64,000 bases of DNA from Paraburkholderia phosphatilytica (lineage in GTDB: Bacteria > Pseudomonadota > Gammaproteobacteria > Burkholderiales > Burkholderiaceae), in NCBI RefSeq assembly GCF_003443895.1, contig NZ_QQOA01000005.1:1-64000 (forward strand). Reading direction: 5' to 3'. A model generated the notes under the pieces. The model made no database searches, was not told where the DNA came from, and saw only the letters and a list, made by a program, of their open reading frames with translations. Numbering within the stretch: position 1 is the stretch's first letter; each line of letters begins with the position of its first letter. Below are positions 23,868 through 32,787 of this stretch, one piece after another. The position numbers were made by a program, and so were the translations under genes.

Positions 23868-25258
23868 CGACCCTGCTGAATTCGCTGAAGAGCGGCAACT
23901 GGCGCGCGCTGCTCGCGTGCTTCCTGTACTTCGACACGGGCTTCACCGTGTGGGTGATGTTCGGCCCGCTCGCGCCGTTCATTCACAAGGACATCGCGAT
24001 GTCGCCGGCGCAGCTCGGCTTTCTCGTCGCGGTGCCGGTGCTGGCCGCGGCCATCCTGCGCGTGACGCTCGGCAATCTCTATCAGGCCTACGACGGCCGC
24101 CGCGTCGCGCTGATGGGCGTCGCGCTGTCGGCGATTCCGTCGGTCGTGCTGCTGCTGTCGCCGGCTGCGCCGTCGTACACGCTGCTGCTGGTGCTAGGCG
24201 TGTTTCTCGGCGTCGGCGGCGCGAGCTTCGCGGTCGCGCTGCCGATGGCGGGCAGCAACTATCCGCCGAAAGTGCAGGGCCTCGTGCTCGGGCTCGCCGC
24301 GGCCGGCAACATCGGCGCGGTGCTCGACGGCTTCATGTTCCCAGGGATTGCCGATCATTTCGGCTGGGCGCGCGCGGCTGGCGCTGCGCTGCCGCTGCTC
24401 GGCATCGCCGCGCTCGCGCTGTACTTCTGGGCGCACGATCTGGGCGTGAAGTCGGGCAGCGCACCGCGCGCGCTCGGCAGTTTCCTGATCACGCTGGGCG
24501 GACTGCTGGTGCTCGTGCTTGCGGTGCACGGGGGCGTGTTCGGTGCAGGGAAGACGGGCGTGCTGCTGTTGCCGCTGCTCGGCGCGCTGCTCGCGATCGC
24601 CGTGCTGCCCGCGCACTATCGCAGTGTGCTGACCGAAGGCGATACGTGGGTCGTGATGCTCGTGTACAGCATCACGTTCGGCGGCTTCGTCGGCATGTCG
24701 TCGTACGTGACGACGCTGCTGATCTCGCTCTATCAGATGCCGAAGCTCGAAGCGGGTCTCTTCATGTCGCTGCTCGCGTTCATCGGCGCGCTGGTGCGCC
24801 CGATCGGCGGCCTCGTCGCCGATCGCATCTCCGGTGTTCGCGCGCTCGTGCTGCTGCTTGCGGCGATCGCCGCGTGCGATTTCCTGTTCGCGATCTGGAT
24901 GCCGCCGCTCGGCGCGGGCATCGCAATCCTGGTGATCACGTATCTGTGCTTCGGCCTCGGCAACGGCGCGACGTTCCAGCTCGTGCCGCAGCGCTGGAAG
25001 GGCAGGACCGGGCTGATGTCGGGCATCGTCGGCGCCGCGGGCGGCATCGGCGGCTTCTATCTGCCGGTGATCATGGGGATAGCGAAGGAAAGCACCGGTA
25101 GCTACCAGATGGGCTTCGCGACCTTTGGCGGTATCGCGACGCTCGCGTTCGCGCTCGTCGTGCTGCATCGCACGCGCTGGCTCGAATGGGCGCTGCCGAA
25201 AGAAACGCTGGTGCCCGCCGCCGCGCCGCAACGCGCCGGCATGTCCGCGGACGTGTGA
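23864..25258 (+). CDS. narK: Nitrate/nitrite transporter, NarK family (MFS)
   Basis: The 464-residue, 12-helix carrier has the NarK N-terminus RALLACFLYFDTGFTVWVMF and FGPLAPFIHKDI. Later motifs include GGFVGMSSYVTTLLISLYQM and the nitrate signature GIVGAAGGIGGFYLP near residue 390. It imports nitrate and/or exchanges it with nitrite across the inner membrane. It is translationally coupled (ATGA overlap) to the PilJ-N protein and shares its sigma-54 promoter, which suggests nitrogen-regulated nitrate assimilation rather than respiration. No nitrate reductase gene is visible here. Confidence 0.9.
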   Translation: MTTLLNSLKSGNWRALLACFLYFDTGFTVWVMFGPLAPFIHKDIAMSPAQLGFLVAVPVLAAAILRVTLGNLYQAYDGRRVALMGVALSAIPSVVLLLSPAAPSYTLLLVLGVFLGVGGASFAVALPMAGSNYPPKVQGLVLGLAAAGNIGAVLDGFMFPGIADHFGWARAAGAALPLLGIAALALYFWAHDLGVKSGSAPRALGSFLITLGGLLVLVLAVHGGVFGAGKTGVLLLPLLGALLAIAVLPAHYRSVLTEGDTWVVMLVYSITFGGFVGMSSYVTTLLISLYQMPKLEAGLFMSLLAFIGALVRPIGGLVADRISGVRALVLLLAAIAACDFLFAIWMPPLGAGIAILVITYLCFGLGNGATFQLVPQRWKGRTGLMSGIVGAAGGIGGFYLPVIMGIAKESTGSYQMGFATFGGIATLAFALVVLHRTRWLEWALPKETLVPAAAPQRAGMSADV

Positions 25259-25282
25259 TCGTCTGAACGTTCGAGCGGAGCG

Positions 25283-26683
25283 TTAGCGCCCTGCAGCCGC
25301 CGGTGAAGTACGCCGTACCGGTTGCTGCGGGGGTTCCGTATCGAGCTTGCGGAACACGAGCGCCGATATCAGCGTGATCACGCCGACGCAGATGAACGCG
25401 AGCCGGAAGCCGGTCGCAGCCGATCCACCGTGCGGCGTGAACAGATTGACGAGCCCGCCGCCGATCGATACGCCCAGGCCGATCGCGAGCATCTGCACCA
25501 TCGAAAACAGACTGTTGCCGCTGCCGGCGTCTTCGCTGGTGAGGCCCTTCAGCGTGACGCTGTTCATCGCCGCGAACTGCATCGAGTTCGCGCCGCCGAA
25601 AATCGCCAGCACGGCGATCTCGAGCACGAGCGGCGTGCCCGCGGAAAACAGCGCGAACGCCACGATCGAACCGCCAACGATCAGCGTATTCACAAGCAGG
25701 AACATCTCGTAGCCGAAGCGGTGAATCAGCGGCGCGATCCAGCGCTTCGTAACAGTGCCGGCGATGGCCGCAGGCAGCATCATCATGCCCGAGTGCAGCG
25801 GCGAATAGCCGAGCTGCAGCTGCAACAGCAGCGGCACGAGAAACGGCACCGCGCTGGAGCCGACCCGGCACACCAGGTTACCGATCAGCCCCACGCTGAA
25901 GTTCGGCTCACGAAACAGGCCGAGCCGGAACAGCGGATTCGCCTTGCGGCGCGCGTAGGGGATGTACAGCAGCGCGGCCGCTACGCCGAGCACGAACAGG
26001 AACACGGACCACGCTTCGCGATGCGTGTGCATCGGCGCGTCGATCGCGAGTGAACACGCGACCATGCACGCCGACAGCAGCCCGCAGCCGATCCAGTCGA
26101 ACGGCGGCGCGGCGCCGCCATGCGAGCGCGGCAGAAAACGCAGCACCGCTAGCATGCCAACGGCGCCGATCGGCACGTTGATCAGGAAGATCCAGTGCCA
26201 TGTCGCTTCCTCGACGAACCAGCCGCCGAGCGTCGGGCCGAGAATCGGGCCCACCTGGCCGGCAATCGAGATCATCGCGAGCGCGGATACGTACGCGTCG
26301 CCGCTGACGGCGCGTAGCACCGCGAGCCGCCCGATCGGCAGCAGCATCGAGCCGCCGACGCCCTGCAGCACGCGCGCCACCACCAGTTGCGGCAGCGTAT
26401 GCGCGTTCGCGCAGCAGATCGAGCCGAGCACGAACAGCAGGATCGACGCGAAGTACACGCGCCGCGTGCCGAAGCGGTCCGCGAGCCAGCCGGATGCCGG
26501 CGTGAGCAGGGCCATCGTCAGCGTGTACGCGACGACGACCGGCTGCATCTGCAGCGGCGATACGTCGAGGCTGTGGGCGATGGAGGGTAGCGCGGTGTTG
26601 ACGATCGTCGTGTCGAGGGCTTGCATGAAGAAGCCGGTCGCGACGATCCACAACAATGCGGTCTGGGTGGAATCTCGATTCAT
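25283..26683 (-). CDS. mdtD: MFS exporter, DHA2 family, MdtD-like
   Basis: The product (466 residues from MNRDSTQTALL) closely follows the MdtD layout: ALLWIVATGFFMQALDTTIV at the start, PASGWLADRFGTRRVYF, VARVLQGVGGSMLLPIGRL, GPILGPTLGGWFVE and WHWIFLINVPIG. These are the motif A and motif C regions of DHA2 antiporters. It probably exports a toxic compound by proton exchange; the substrate is unknown. Upstream ATGs at 26743 and 26713 are in frame but unlikely. It is divergent from a LysR-type gene. Confidence 0.85.
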   Translation of the reverse strand: MNRDSTQTALLWIVATGFFMQALDTTIVNTALPSIAHSLDVSPLQMQPVVVAYTLTMALLTPASGWLADRFGTRRVYFASILLFVLGSICCANAHTLPQLVVARVLQGVGGSMLLPIGRLAVLRAVSGDAYVSALAMISIAGQVGPILGPTLGGWFVEEATWHWIFLINVPIGAVGMLAVLRFLPRSHGGAAPPFDWIGCGLLSACMVACSLAIDAPMHTHREAWSVFLFVLGVAAALLYIPYARRKANPLFRLGLFREPNFSVGLIGNLVCRVGSSAVPFLVPLLLQLQLGYSPLHSGMMMLPAAIAGTVTKRWIAPLIHRFGYEMFLLVNTLIVGGSIVAFALFSAGTPLVLEIAVLAIFGGANSMQFAAMNSVTLKGLTSEDAGSGNSLFSMVQMLAIGLGVSIGGGLVNLFTPHGGSAATGFRLAFICVGVITLISALVFRKLDTEPPQQPVRRTSPAAAGR

Positions 26684-26758
26684 CTTGAGGCGGTGCGGGG
26701 ACCTCATCATCATAGTGTCATGATCCGCTATCGGGAACCCCACCAGGTGCGTTGACTG

Positions 26759-26777
26759 TTATCGCCATTGGCGATAA
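26759..26777. promoter_or_regulatory. Palindromic LysR-type operator
   Basis: TTATCGCC-ATT-GGCGATAA is a perfect 8-bp palindrome that contains T-N11-A (TCGCCATTGGCGA), the consensus for LysR-type regulators. It sits ten bases before the LysR start and about 75 bases before the exporter start, where it can control both genes. Confidence 0.68.
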
Positions 26778-26787
26778 CAATGCAGGC

Positions 26788-27648
26788 ATGCTCAATCCCG
26801 TCTGGCTCCGCTCCTTCGCTACCGTCGCGGCGTGTCACAGCTTCACCGAAGCGGCGCGCCAGCTCGGCCTCACGCAGTCGAGCGTTAGCGAACACGTGCG
26901 CCGGCTCGAAGAGAACGTCGGCCGGCGTCTTTTCAAGCGCGATACGCATTCGCTCGCGATTACCGCGGACGGCGAAGCGATGCTCGCGCACGCAAGCCTG
27001 ATCCTGCAGGCGATGACCCGTGCGGAATCGCAGTTTCGCGGGCCGCGGCTGAAAGGCCGCGTACGCCTCGGTTCCTCCGACGACGTCGCGCTCGGCCCGC
27101 TGCCCAGCGTGCTCGCCGCGTTCCGCAACGCGCATCCGGACGTCGAGCTCGAAATCACGATCGGCATGACCGGCCGCCTGTATGAACTGCTCGACGCGGG
27201 CTCGATCGATCTGTTCGTCGGCAAGCGGCGGCTCGGCGACCGGCGCGGCGTGCCGCTCTTCACCGCGCGGCTCGAATGGCTCGCCACCGTCGGCACGCTC
27301 GTCGATCCGCAGCAGCCGTTGCCGCTGATTCTCGTCGCGGAGCCGAGCGTGACGCGCGCGGTCGTGCTCGACGCGCTCGCCGAAGCGGGCTTCCGCTGGC
27401 AGATCGTCTGCACGAGCAGCAGCCATGCCGGCTGTATTGCCGCGGCGCGCGGCGGGCTCGGCATCACCGCGCGGCCGCAGTACCTCGCCGCGCGCGGCCT
27501 CGTGCCGCCCATCAACGCAAACGAGCTGCCCGCGCTGCCGGACGTCGAATTCATCGCGATGGCCGGCAAACGGCTGAGCCGTCCGGCCGGCACCTTGCTG
27601 CGTTTGCTGCAGGACAGCGATCTGCGCGGCGCGTGGGTCGGCGAATAA
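26788..27648 (+). CDS. LysR-family transcriptional regulator
   Basis: The 286-residue product has the N-terminal helix-turn-helix ARQLGLTQSSVSEHVRRLEE, then a linker helix and a substrate-binding domain starting LKGRVRLGSSDDVALGPLPS. The domain ends normally (TLLRLLQDSDLRGAWVGE). The start at 26788 lies just after the palindrome. It is divergent from the MdtD-like exporter, which it probably regulates in response to a small ligand. Confidence 0.88.
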   Translation: MLNPVWLRSFATVAACHSFTEAARQLGLTQSSVSEHVRRLEENVGRRLFKRDTHSLAITADGEAMLAHASLILQAMTRAESQFRGPRLKGRVRLGSSDDVALGPLPSVLAAFRNAHPDVELEITIGMTGRLYELLDAGSIDLFVGKRRLGDRRGVPLFTARLEWLATVGTLVDPQQPLPLILVAEPSVTRAVVLDALAEAGFRWQIVCTSSSHAGCIAAARGGLGITARPQYLAARGLVPPINANELPALPDVEFIAMAGKRLSRPAGTLLRLLQDSDLRGAWVGE

Positions 27649-27877
27649 CCGCACCTGATGTCACGTAGTGGCGCGTAAAGGCGCATCGCAAAGCTTTCGC
27701 GCGCCACATTGACCACATACCAGGATTTCGACCGCGATTGAAGCGGTGTCTCGTTGCGCCCGCATATAAATTTGATTCATGATGCCTGGCGCGACTTAAC
27801 CTTTCGTGACCGGGGCCGATATACAAAGGCTGCGCGTTTGTCCTCCCTGTCCCATCTCGCGGATTTCACCCGTCGAT

Positions 27878-30229
27878 ATGCTTTCTCCGTTAGCCCATCA
27901 CGCGGCCACCGTGGAGTTCAACCGCCGTTTTCACAAACGGTCGCTCGAGCATCAGCGTCCGCTGTCGCGTTTCACGATGGCGTTCACGGTGCTCGCCTAT
28001 CTGCTGTTCGTGCTGGCGCGCGAGCTGGTGAGCGGGCCGGCCCTGCCGCTCGGCTGGCGTCTCGCGTGCGCGGTGGTGCTGGCGCTGCTGGTCCTCGCCA
28101 TTCCTTACACGCGCACGACGCTGCAGTTCGGCTGCGTCGGTTTCGCGTACACGCTGATGCTGCAGCTCGGCCTCGCGCTGAACGTGGTCGGCGTCAATGC
28201 GCCGCTGTTGTGGGCGCTGCCGGCCGCGGTGCTGATTCCGGTCTGTGCGGGGCCGCTGTGGCTGACGCCCACGCATTTCTTCGTCGGCACGGCACTGTTC
28301 TGCGCCGCGGGTTTGCCGCTCGTATTAGGTATCGAGCCGACGCGCGACGTGCGCGTGGTCGGCTGGATGTGGCTGATGATCTCGCTGCCGACCGCCGCGG
28401 TGTTCCACTTCGGCTTCTACTGGTTCCGGCGCAACCATTTCCGCCTCGAAGATCGCCTCGCGCGACTCGCCGCCACCGATCCGCTGACCGGCCTGCGCAA
28501 CCGCCGCGCGTTCATGGAGCAGGCGGACGAGCGGCTTGCCGGAATCGGCCATGATGGCGCGCGCGGTGCGCTGCCGATGAGCGCGATTTTCGTCGACATC
28601 GATCACTTCAAGTCGCTGAACGACCGCTTCGGCCACGCGGCCGGCGACCAGACGCTGCAGGACGTCGCCCGTGCGCTGACGAAGCACGCAGGCCCGCAGG
28701 ACAGCGTCAGCCGGATCGGCGGCGAAGAGTTCGCGCTGCTGCGCGAAACCGATCTGCAGGGTGCGGTCGACTTCGCCGAGGAACTGCGCGCCGCGATCGG
28801 CACGATCCCGCGGCCGGACGGCATGCTCGCCGCGAGCTTCGGCGTGGCCGAGCATCGCCGCGGCGACAGCATCATGACGCTGCTCGATCGCGCCGACACC
28901 GCGCTGCTGCGCGCGAAGCACTCAGGGCGCAACCGCGTGTGCGCCGAACGCGAGATCGTCGCGGGACCGCGGGTGCCGGTCGCATCGCCGGCGGGCGCAC
29001 AGCACGCGGATATCACGCAGCCGCTCCGTCAGCAATGGGCGGAATACTGGCTCACGTCGCATTTCCAGCCGCTCTACAGCCTGTCGCACCAGAAACAGGT
29101 CGGTTTCGAGGCGCTGCTGCGCGGCGAACTCGCGGACGGCACCCGCGTGCCGCCCGCGATCCTGTTCGCGCAGAAGACGTTCAGCAACGAAGGTGCGCTC
29201 GACCGCGCGAGCCACGGCCTGCATCTCGGCAACGCGCGGCGGCTCGTGCCCGACGATGCGTGGGTGTTCGTCAACATCCTGCCGGCCAGCTTCATCGCGC
29301 ACGACTACGCGGACGAACTCGCGCGCGTCGCGCAGGAGGCCGGCATCGCGCCGCAGCGGATCGTGCTGGAGCTGCTGGAATCGCACGGCGGCAGCGTCGA
29401 CGAAATGTCCCGCGCGGCGCAGCAGTTTCGCGAGCACGGCTTCCTGATCGCGGTCGACGACTTCGGCGCCGGCCATTCGAATCTCGATCGCCTGTTCCGC
29501 ATCCGCCCCGATCTCGTCAAGCTCGACGGCGAACTGATCCGCGCGACGAGCCCCGGCGCGCGCAAGCCGGTGCTGCCGAAGCTCGTGTCGCTGCTGCATC
29601 ACGCAGGCATGCTGGTGGTGGTGGAAGGCGTGGAGACGAACGAGGAACTGGTGCTCGCGGTGGAGTCGAACGTCGACTTCGCGCAGGGCTATCTGCTCGG
29701 ACGGCCGGAAGCGACGGTGCCGTCGCCGAAGGAGGCCGAAGCGCGCATCGACCATGCGTTCGATGCGATCGCACAGGGCCGCATGCGTCAGCACGCCACC
29801 TTCGAGGCGCAGGTGCAGAGCTATCGCAAGGCGCTGATCGCGGCGGCGAACGGGCTCGCGAACCAGGCGCTGCCAGGCGAAGCCTTCGCGACGCTCTGCG
29901 CGCTGCCGCATTGCATCAGCTGCTTCATCCTCGACCCGACCGGACGGCAGATCGGACCGGATATCGCGGGCGCGGCGGCTACGCTGGCTGGCACGTCGCT
30001 GCATCCGGTCGCGGATCCGGCCGAAGCGCGCTGGGACCATCGGCCGTATTTCCGCAACGCGGTGCTGCGTCCCGGCGTGCCGGTCACGAGCGCGCCGTAC
30101 CTGTCGCTTGCGAGCGGCCGGCCGTGCGTCGCCGTGACGATGGCGATCGAACTCGCCGGCGCGCGTCGCGTGATCGGCACCGAGCTCGACTGGTCGAAGC
30201 CGGATCTGCCGTGGCCCGCGGGCGAGTGA
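27878..30229 (+). CDS. Membrane GGDEF-EAL protein with YkuI_C-like C-terminal domain
   Basis: The 783-residue product has a hydrophobic N-terminal region with about six helices (residues 30-200), a GGDEF domain with the active-site motif RIGGEEFALL, and an EAL domain. The EAL motifs are FEALLRGE, NILPASF, LELLES, DDFGAG and KLDGE. The active-site residues of both c-di-GMP synthesis and breakdown therefore seem present. The last ~160 residues (CISCFILDPTGRQIGPDIA, HRPYFRNAVL, SLASGRPCVAVTMA) resemble the PAS-like YkuI_C domain. The start at MLSPLAHH is favoured over an ATG at 27806. It could supply or remove c-di-GMP for processes such as Pel production. Confidence 0.9.
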   Translation: MLSPLAHHAATVEFNRRFHKRSLEHQRPLSRFTMAFTVLAYLLFVLARELVSGPALPLGWRLACAVVLALLVLAIPYTRTTLQFGCVGFAYTLMLQLGLALNVVGVNAPLLWALPAAVLIPVCAGPLWLTPTHFFVGTALFCAAGLPLVLGIEPTRDVRVVGWMWLMISLPTAAVFHFGFYWFRRNHFRLEDRLARLAATDPLTGLRNRRAFMEQADERLAGIGHDGARGALPMSAIFVDIDHFKSLNDRFGHAAGDQTLQDVARALTKHAGPQDSVSRIGGEEFALLRETDLQGAVDFAEELRAAIGTIPRPDGMLAASFGVAEHRRGDSIMTLLDRADTALLRAKHSGRNRVCAEREIVAGPRVPVASPAGAQHADITQPLRQQWAEYWLTSHFQPLYSLSHQKQVGFEALLRGELADGTRVPPAILFAQKTFSNEGALDRASHGLHLGNARRLVPDDAWVFVNILPASFIAHDYADELARVAQEAGIAPQRIVLELLESHGGSVDEMSRAAQQFREHGFLIAVDDFGAGHSNLDRLFRIRPDLVKLDGELIRATSPGARKPVLPKLVSLLHHAGMLVVVEGVETNEELVLAVESNVDFAQGYLLGRPEATVPSPKEAEARIDHAFDAIAQGRMRQHATFEAQVQSYRKALIAAANGLANQALPGEAFATLCALPHCISCFILDPTGRQIGPDIAGAAATLAGTSLHPVADPAEARWDHRPYFRNAVLRPGVPVTSAPYLSLASGRPCVAVTMAIELAGARRVIGTELDWSKPDLPWPAGE

Positions 30230-30259
30230 ACTGCGTTGGCCACGGTGGTGTTAATGCCT

Positions 30260-30321
30260 GGCCACTGCGGCGTGGTCACTGTGGCCAGGTCACCGCGGCC
30301 CGGCCACTGCGGCGTGGTCAC
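30260..30321 (+). repeat. 20-bp direct repeat
   Basis: GGCCACTGCGGCGTGGTCAC occurs at 30260-30279 and again at 30302-30321, with partial copies between. It lies just after the GGDEF-EAL stop. The core also contains small inverted repeats (GTGGCC/GGCCAC). Function unknown; a transcript-end structure or slippage repeat is possible. Confidence 0.6.
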
Positions 30322-30331
30322 CGCGTCGATG

Positions 30332-30652
30332 TCACTGCATCGCCGCCGGCGGCGCGCTGCGCACGCCGGCGAGCGCCGATCCATAACCGCCCGATTCCGC
30401 GTTGTTCGGCAGACCGTTGACGAGCTGCGCACGCGGATCGACGGGATTCAGGTTCATCTCGCCGGCCTGGCGGTTGCCGTGGGTCGGATATTCGCTGCCG
30501 ATCGGCGCGTTCGGCATCAGCGTCGGGCTGTTGGCGGGTGTGGACAGATCGTCGGCGGGCGACGGGCCCATGCCTTGTGCGTGAGCCTGCGCGAACGCCG
30601 CGCAGAGCGACAGCGCGAGCGCGCCGCGAACGATGGTGTGCAACGTCTTCAT
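30332..30652 (-). CDS. Small exported hypothetical protein
   Basis: The 106-residue product has a clear signal peptide (MKTLHTIVRGALALSLCAAF, cleavage after AQAHA) and a mature part rich in Pro, Asn and Ser with no recognised domain (SPTLMPNAPIGSEYPTHG; NLNPVDPRAQLVNGLP). It is probably periplasmic. It is transcribed towards the GGDEF-EAL gene. Confidence 0.68.
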   Translation of the reverse strand: MKTLHTIVRGALALSLCAAFAQAHAQGMGPSPADDLSTPANSPTLMPNAPIGSEYPTHGNRQAGEMNLNPVDPRAQLVNGLPNNAESGGYGSALAGVRSAPPAAMQ

Positions 30653-30832
30653 GATTCACTCCTCGGCGCGTCGGGGCACGCGCAGTTGACCGGAAGGGCC
30701 TCGATCGAGTCTAGACCTGCAGGCCCGGCCTCGCTGTGAGATGGGCAGGCGGCCGGGGACTCCTGCACAGATACGTTCGGTTTGCGCCGGGGGATGCATC
30801 GCCGTGAAGTCGAGGACACGGGTCGCTCTCGA

Positions 30833-30862
30833 TTGTGCGGGCGCTGCGAAGCGCGCTATAAA
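30833..30862 (+). promoter_or_regulatory. Putative sigma-70 promoter before the 75-residue gene
   Basis: TTGTGC (30833-30838) and TATAAA (30857-30862) are separated by 18 bases, about 110 bases before the next gene. The rest of the 30653-30969 gap holds nothing else that I can support. Confidence 0.45.
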
Positions 30863-30969
30863 CATCGGCAGATCGGGGCGTCGACCACGCCCGGTACGAT
30901 CACGCGCCGCGCACGACGCAGCGCGCCACTCATGAGACAACGGCGACCGAGACGCCGGGGAGACACGGC

Positions 30970-31197
30970 ATGACACCGGAAAAAATGCTCGCGCTGTTCG
31001 AGCGGCATTACCTGGCGGGCAAGACCAACGCCGAAGTCGAGTACACGTGCGCGGGTTTCGCGTCATGGCTCGCAGGGGCGTGGGAGCGGCTCGGCGAAGA
31101 CGAACGCGCGGTGCTGACGGGCGTCGGCGCGACGCTCTGGCGCGAGGGCTACGAGCGCAGCAACAGCAACCGGAGCGCGACGAAAGATCTGTGGTGA
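30970..31197 (+). CDS. Small hypothetical protein
   Basis: The 75-residue product MTPEKMLALFERHYLAGKTN is helical, with aromatic positions (FASWLAGAWERLG) and a basic tail. A GGGGAG sequence precedes the ATG. No signal or membrane segment. No family recognised, although its size and context resemble stress-associated small proteins, like the CsbD protein downstream. Confidence 0.6.
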   Translation: MTPEKMLALFERHYLAGKTNAEVEYTCAGFASWLAGAWERLGEDERAVLTGVGATLWREGYERSNSNRSATKDLW

Positions 31198-31350
31198 GCG
31201 GCTGGCCATGACGTGTGCTGCTGCGAGATCGTTGCGGCCCGGCAACGCGAATATCCGTTGAAACGCATGCTCAGGCACACCGGATGCGCGAACGAAGAGG
31301 CCCGCGCACATGCGCGGTCGTGACTTCGAGCCACTTTCAAGGAGCCGCTC

Positions 31351-31533
31351 ATGAACAAGGATCAGGTGAAGGGCGTTGGAAAACAGGTGAAGGGCAAGGC
31401 CAACGAGATGGCCGGCAAGATGACCGGCGACAAGGCCCAGGAACTGAAGGGCGACCTCCAGCAAGGCGCCGGCAAGGTGCAGAAGGCCTACGGCGACGGC
31501 AAGGAAGAGGCGAAGAAGGAACGGCATCACTAA
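31351..31533 (+). CDS. CsbD-family stress protein
   Basis: The 60-residue product (MNKDQVKGVGKQVKGKANEM) is rich in Lys, Gly and Ala and contains the repeated KGK-x-KE pattern of CsbD proteins. CsbD-like proteins are induced by general or osmotic stress, and their mechanism is unknown. AAGGAG precedes the ATG by seven bases. A TTCG-capped hairpin follows the stop. Confidence 0.9.
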   Translation: MNKDQVKGVGKQVKGKANEMAGKMTGDKAQELKGDLQQGAGKVQKAYGDGKEEAKKERHH

Positions 31534-31538
31534 CCGTT

Positions 31539-31556
31539 GACGGTCTTCGGACCGTC
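31539..31556 (+). terminator. TTCG-capped hairpin after csbD-like gene
   Basis: GACGGTC-TTCG-GACCGTC is a perfect 7-bp stem with an extra-stable UUCG loop, six bases after the stop codon. No T run follows, so it may stabilise or weakly terminate the mRNA. Confidence 0.5.
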
Positions 31557-31662
31557 GATCGCCGGTGGATGCGGATCATGCCTCTTCGTGTCCGCCGGCC
31601 CGCCGAATACAACGATTTTTCCGCCACGCCAAAAACGCATCGGGCATACAGGAAAACCACGA

Positions 31663-31691
31663 TTGGCGGGTTCGCAACCCGCGGCTAGGAT
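31663..31691 (+). promoter_or_regulatory. Putative promoter of the candidate sRNA
   Basis: TTGGCG (31663-31668) and TAGGAT (31686-31691) are spaced by 17 bases, four of six matches each. The predicted start is about 31698. Confidence 0.45.
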
Positions 31692-31697
31692 GTAACC

Positions 31698-31930
31698 AAA
31701 CGTAACGAGGTTTCGTCAGGCTTTTACAACCACAACGAAAACCATCGACGGGGTATCACCAGCAGAACCGGACCAACAAGCAGTCAACAGCAGTACCAGT
31801 ACGACGAACAATGACTACGGGGACCACTAGACGGGGCCACGCAGGGGATCCGACGTACAGGATGACGCGGCGACCACGCCGCGCATAGGATGGATGGCCG
31901 CAGTGCGAACTGCCGTCATCCATTTTTTTT
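31698..31930 (+). ncRNA. Candidate small RNA with its own promoter and terminator
   Basis: A stretch of about 230 bases between the csbD-like gene and the DUF4239 gene has no supported gene and is unusually A/C-rich and G-poor on the plus strand (for example ACAACCACAACGAAAACCAT). It ends in a strong intrinsic terminator: ATGGATG at 31890-31896 pairs with CATCCAT at 31917-31923, with an inner stem CAGT-GCGA-ACTG and eight T. It faces only a convergent gene, so the terminator is not needed for a known mRNA. An A/C-rich body suits an Hfq-binding RNA. A 25-codon frame (MTTGTTRRGHAGDP) near 31811 could alternatively be a mini-gene. Confidence 0.5.
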
Positions 31931-31977
31931 GCCTGCTGTTTTTGCCTGCATTCGGTGGCCGAATTCAGTGGCCGAAT

Positions 31978-32787
31978 TCAGCGGCTCAAATGCACGAGCG
32001 CATCGCGCATCGGTTCGCTCGACACGACGATCGGCCCGGTGAACGGCGTATCCAGATCCACGATCACATAGACGGCCGACGCTATGGAAAGCGCGCCGAG
32101 CGTGATCATCACCAGCGCAAGCGCATTGCGCGGCGCGATCAGCCCGAAGCTCAGAAAGATCACGATCAGCCAGAACGCGAGCGTCACGAAGAACGGCTTC
32201 GAGATCGTGCTGTGCGCTTCCTCGATCAGCTTCCAGCGTTCCTGCACCAGCCGGTCGAAGCGCGCGATGCATTCCTGCAGCAAACCCGCGTGATACGGAT
32301 CGGCCGGCTTGATCTGCCGCAGCTTCAGCTGCATCGCGTCCAGCAGATCGCCGAGCGAGGTGTTCTCGAGTTCGTTGCGCATGCTGTCCGGACCCACGCG
32401 GTGCGGATAGTAATCCCCGGCGGGCGGCGGCTCGTCGGTCCACGTCGAGGCGATCGCGGCCGCGGTGTACGCGCGCAGCGCGGCGCGCGCGCCGGCCGCA
32501 TCGTCGCCGTAGTTGCGCAGGCTCGTGTCGAGCTGGATCAGGTCGGCGGCATACGTGCGAAAGTCGTTGCCAACGGTATCGAAGCCATTCTTCGCGGACG
32601 CCGTCATCAGGCCCAGCACCAGCGCCGCGAACGTCACCAGCATCGTGATCACGAGCTGGATCAGCTGGACAGTCTCGTGCGCCTTGTGCTCCTCCGGCAG
32701 CAGCGGACGCACCAGCACGCCGAGCGCGGTGCCGCCCAGCAGCAGGAAGAACACGAGCAGCGCGGAGCCGATCTCGAACATGCCCAT
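31978..32787 (-). CDS. DUF4239 (bestrophin-like) membrane protein
   Basis: The 269-residue product has two helices near the N-terminus (SALLVFFLLLGGTALGVLV; LVITMLVTFAALVLGLMTAS), a long soluble middle part and two helices near the C-terminus (FFVTLAFWLIVIFLSFGLIA; LALVMITLGALSIASAVYVI). This is the DUF4239 layout, distantly related to bestrophin channels. The conserved LMTASAKNGFD segment follows helix two. Ion transport is suggested for the family, not proven. It ends convergent to the candidate sRNA. Confidence 0.82.
   Translation of the reverse strand: MGMFEIGSALLVFFLLLGGTALGVLVRPLLPEEHKAHETVQLIQLVITMLVTFAALVLGLMTASAKNGFDTVGNDFRTYAADLIQLDTSLRNYGDDAAGARAALRAYTAAAIASTWTDEPPPAGDYYPHRVGPDSMRNELENTSLGDLLDAMQLKLRQIKPADPYHAGLLQECIARFDRLVQERWKLIEEAHSTISKPFFVTLAFWLIVIFLSFGLIAPRNALALVMITLGALSIASAVYVIVDLDTPFTGPIVVSSEPMRDALVHLSR

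Noticed and set aside
30260-30321. The direct repeat as a CRISPR array
   Set aside because: Only two copies with a 22-base spacer, no cas genes, and partial overlap with inverted repeats.
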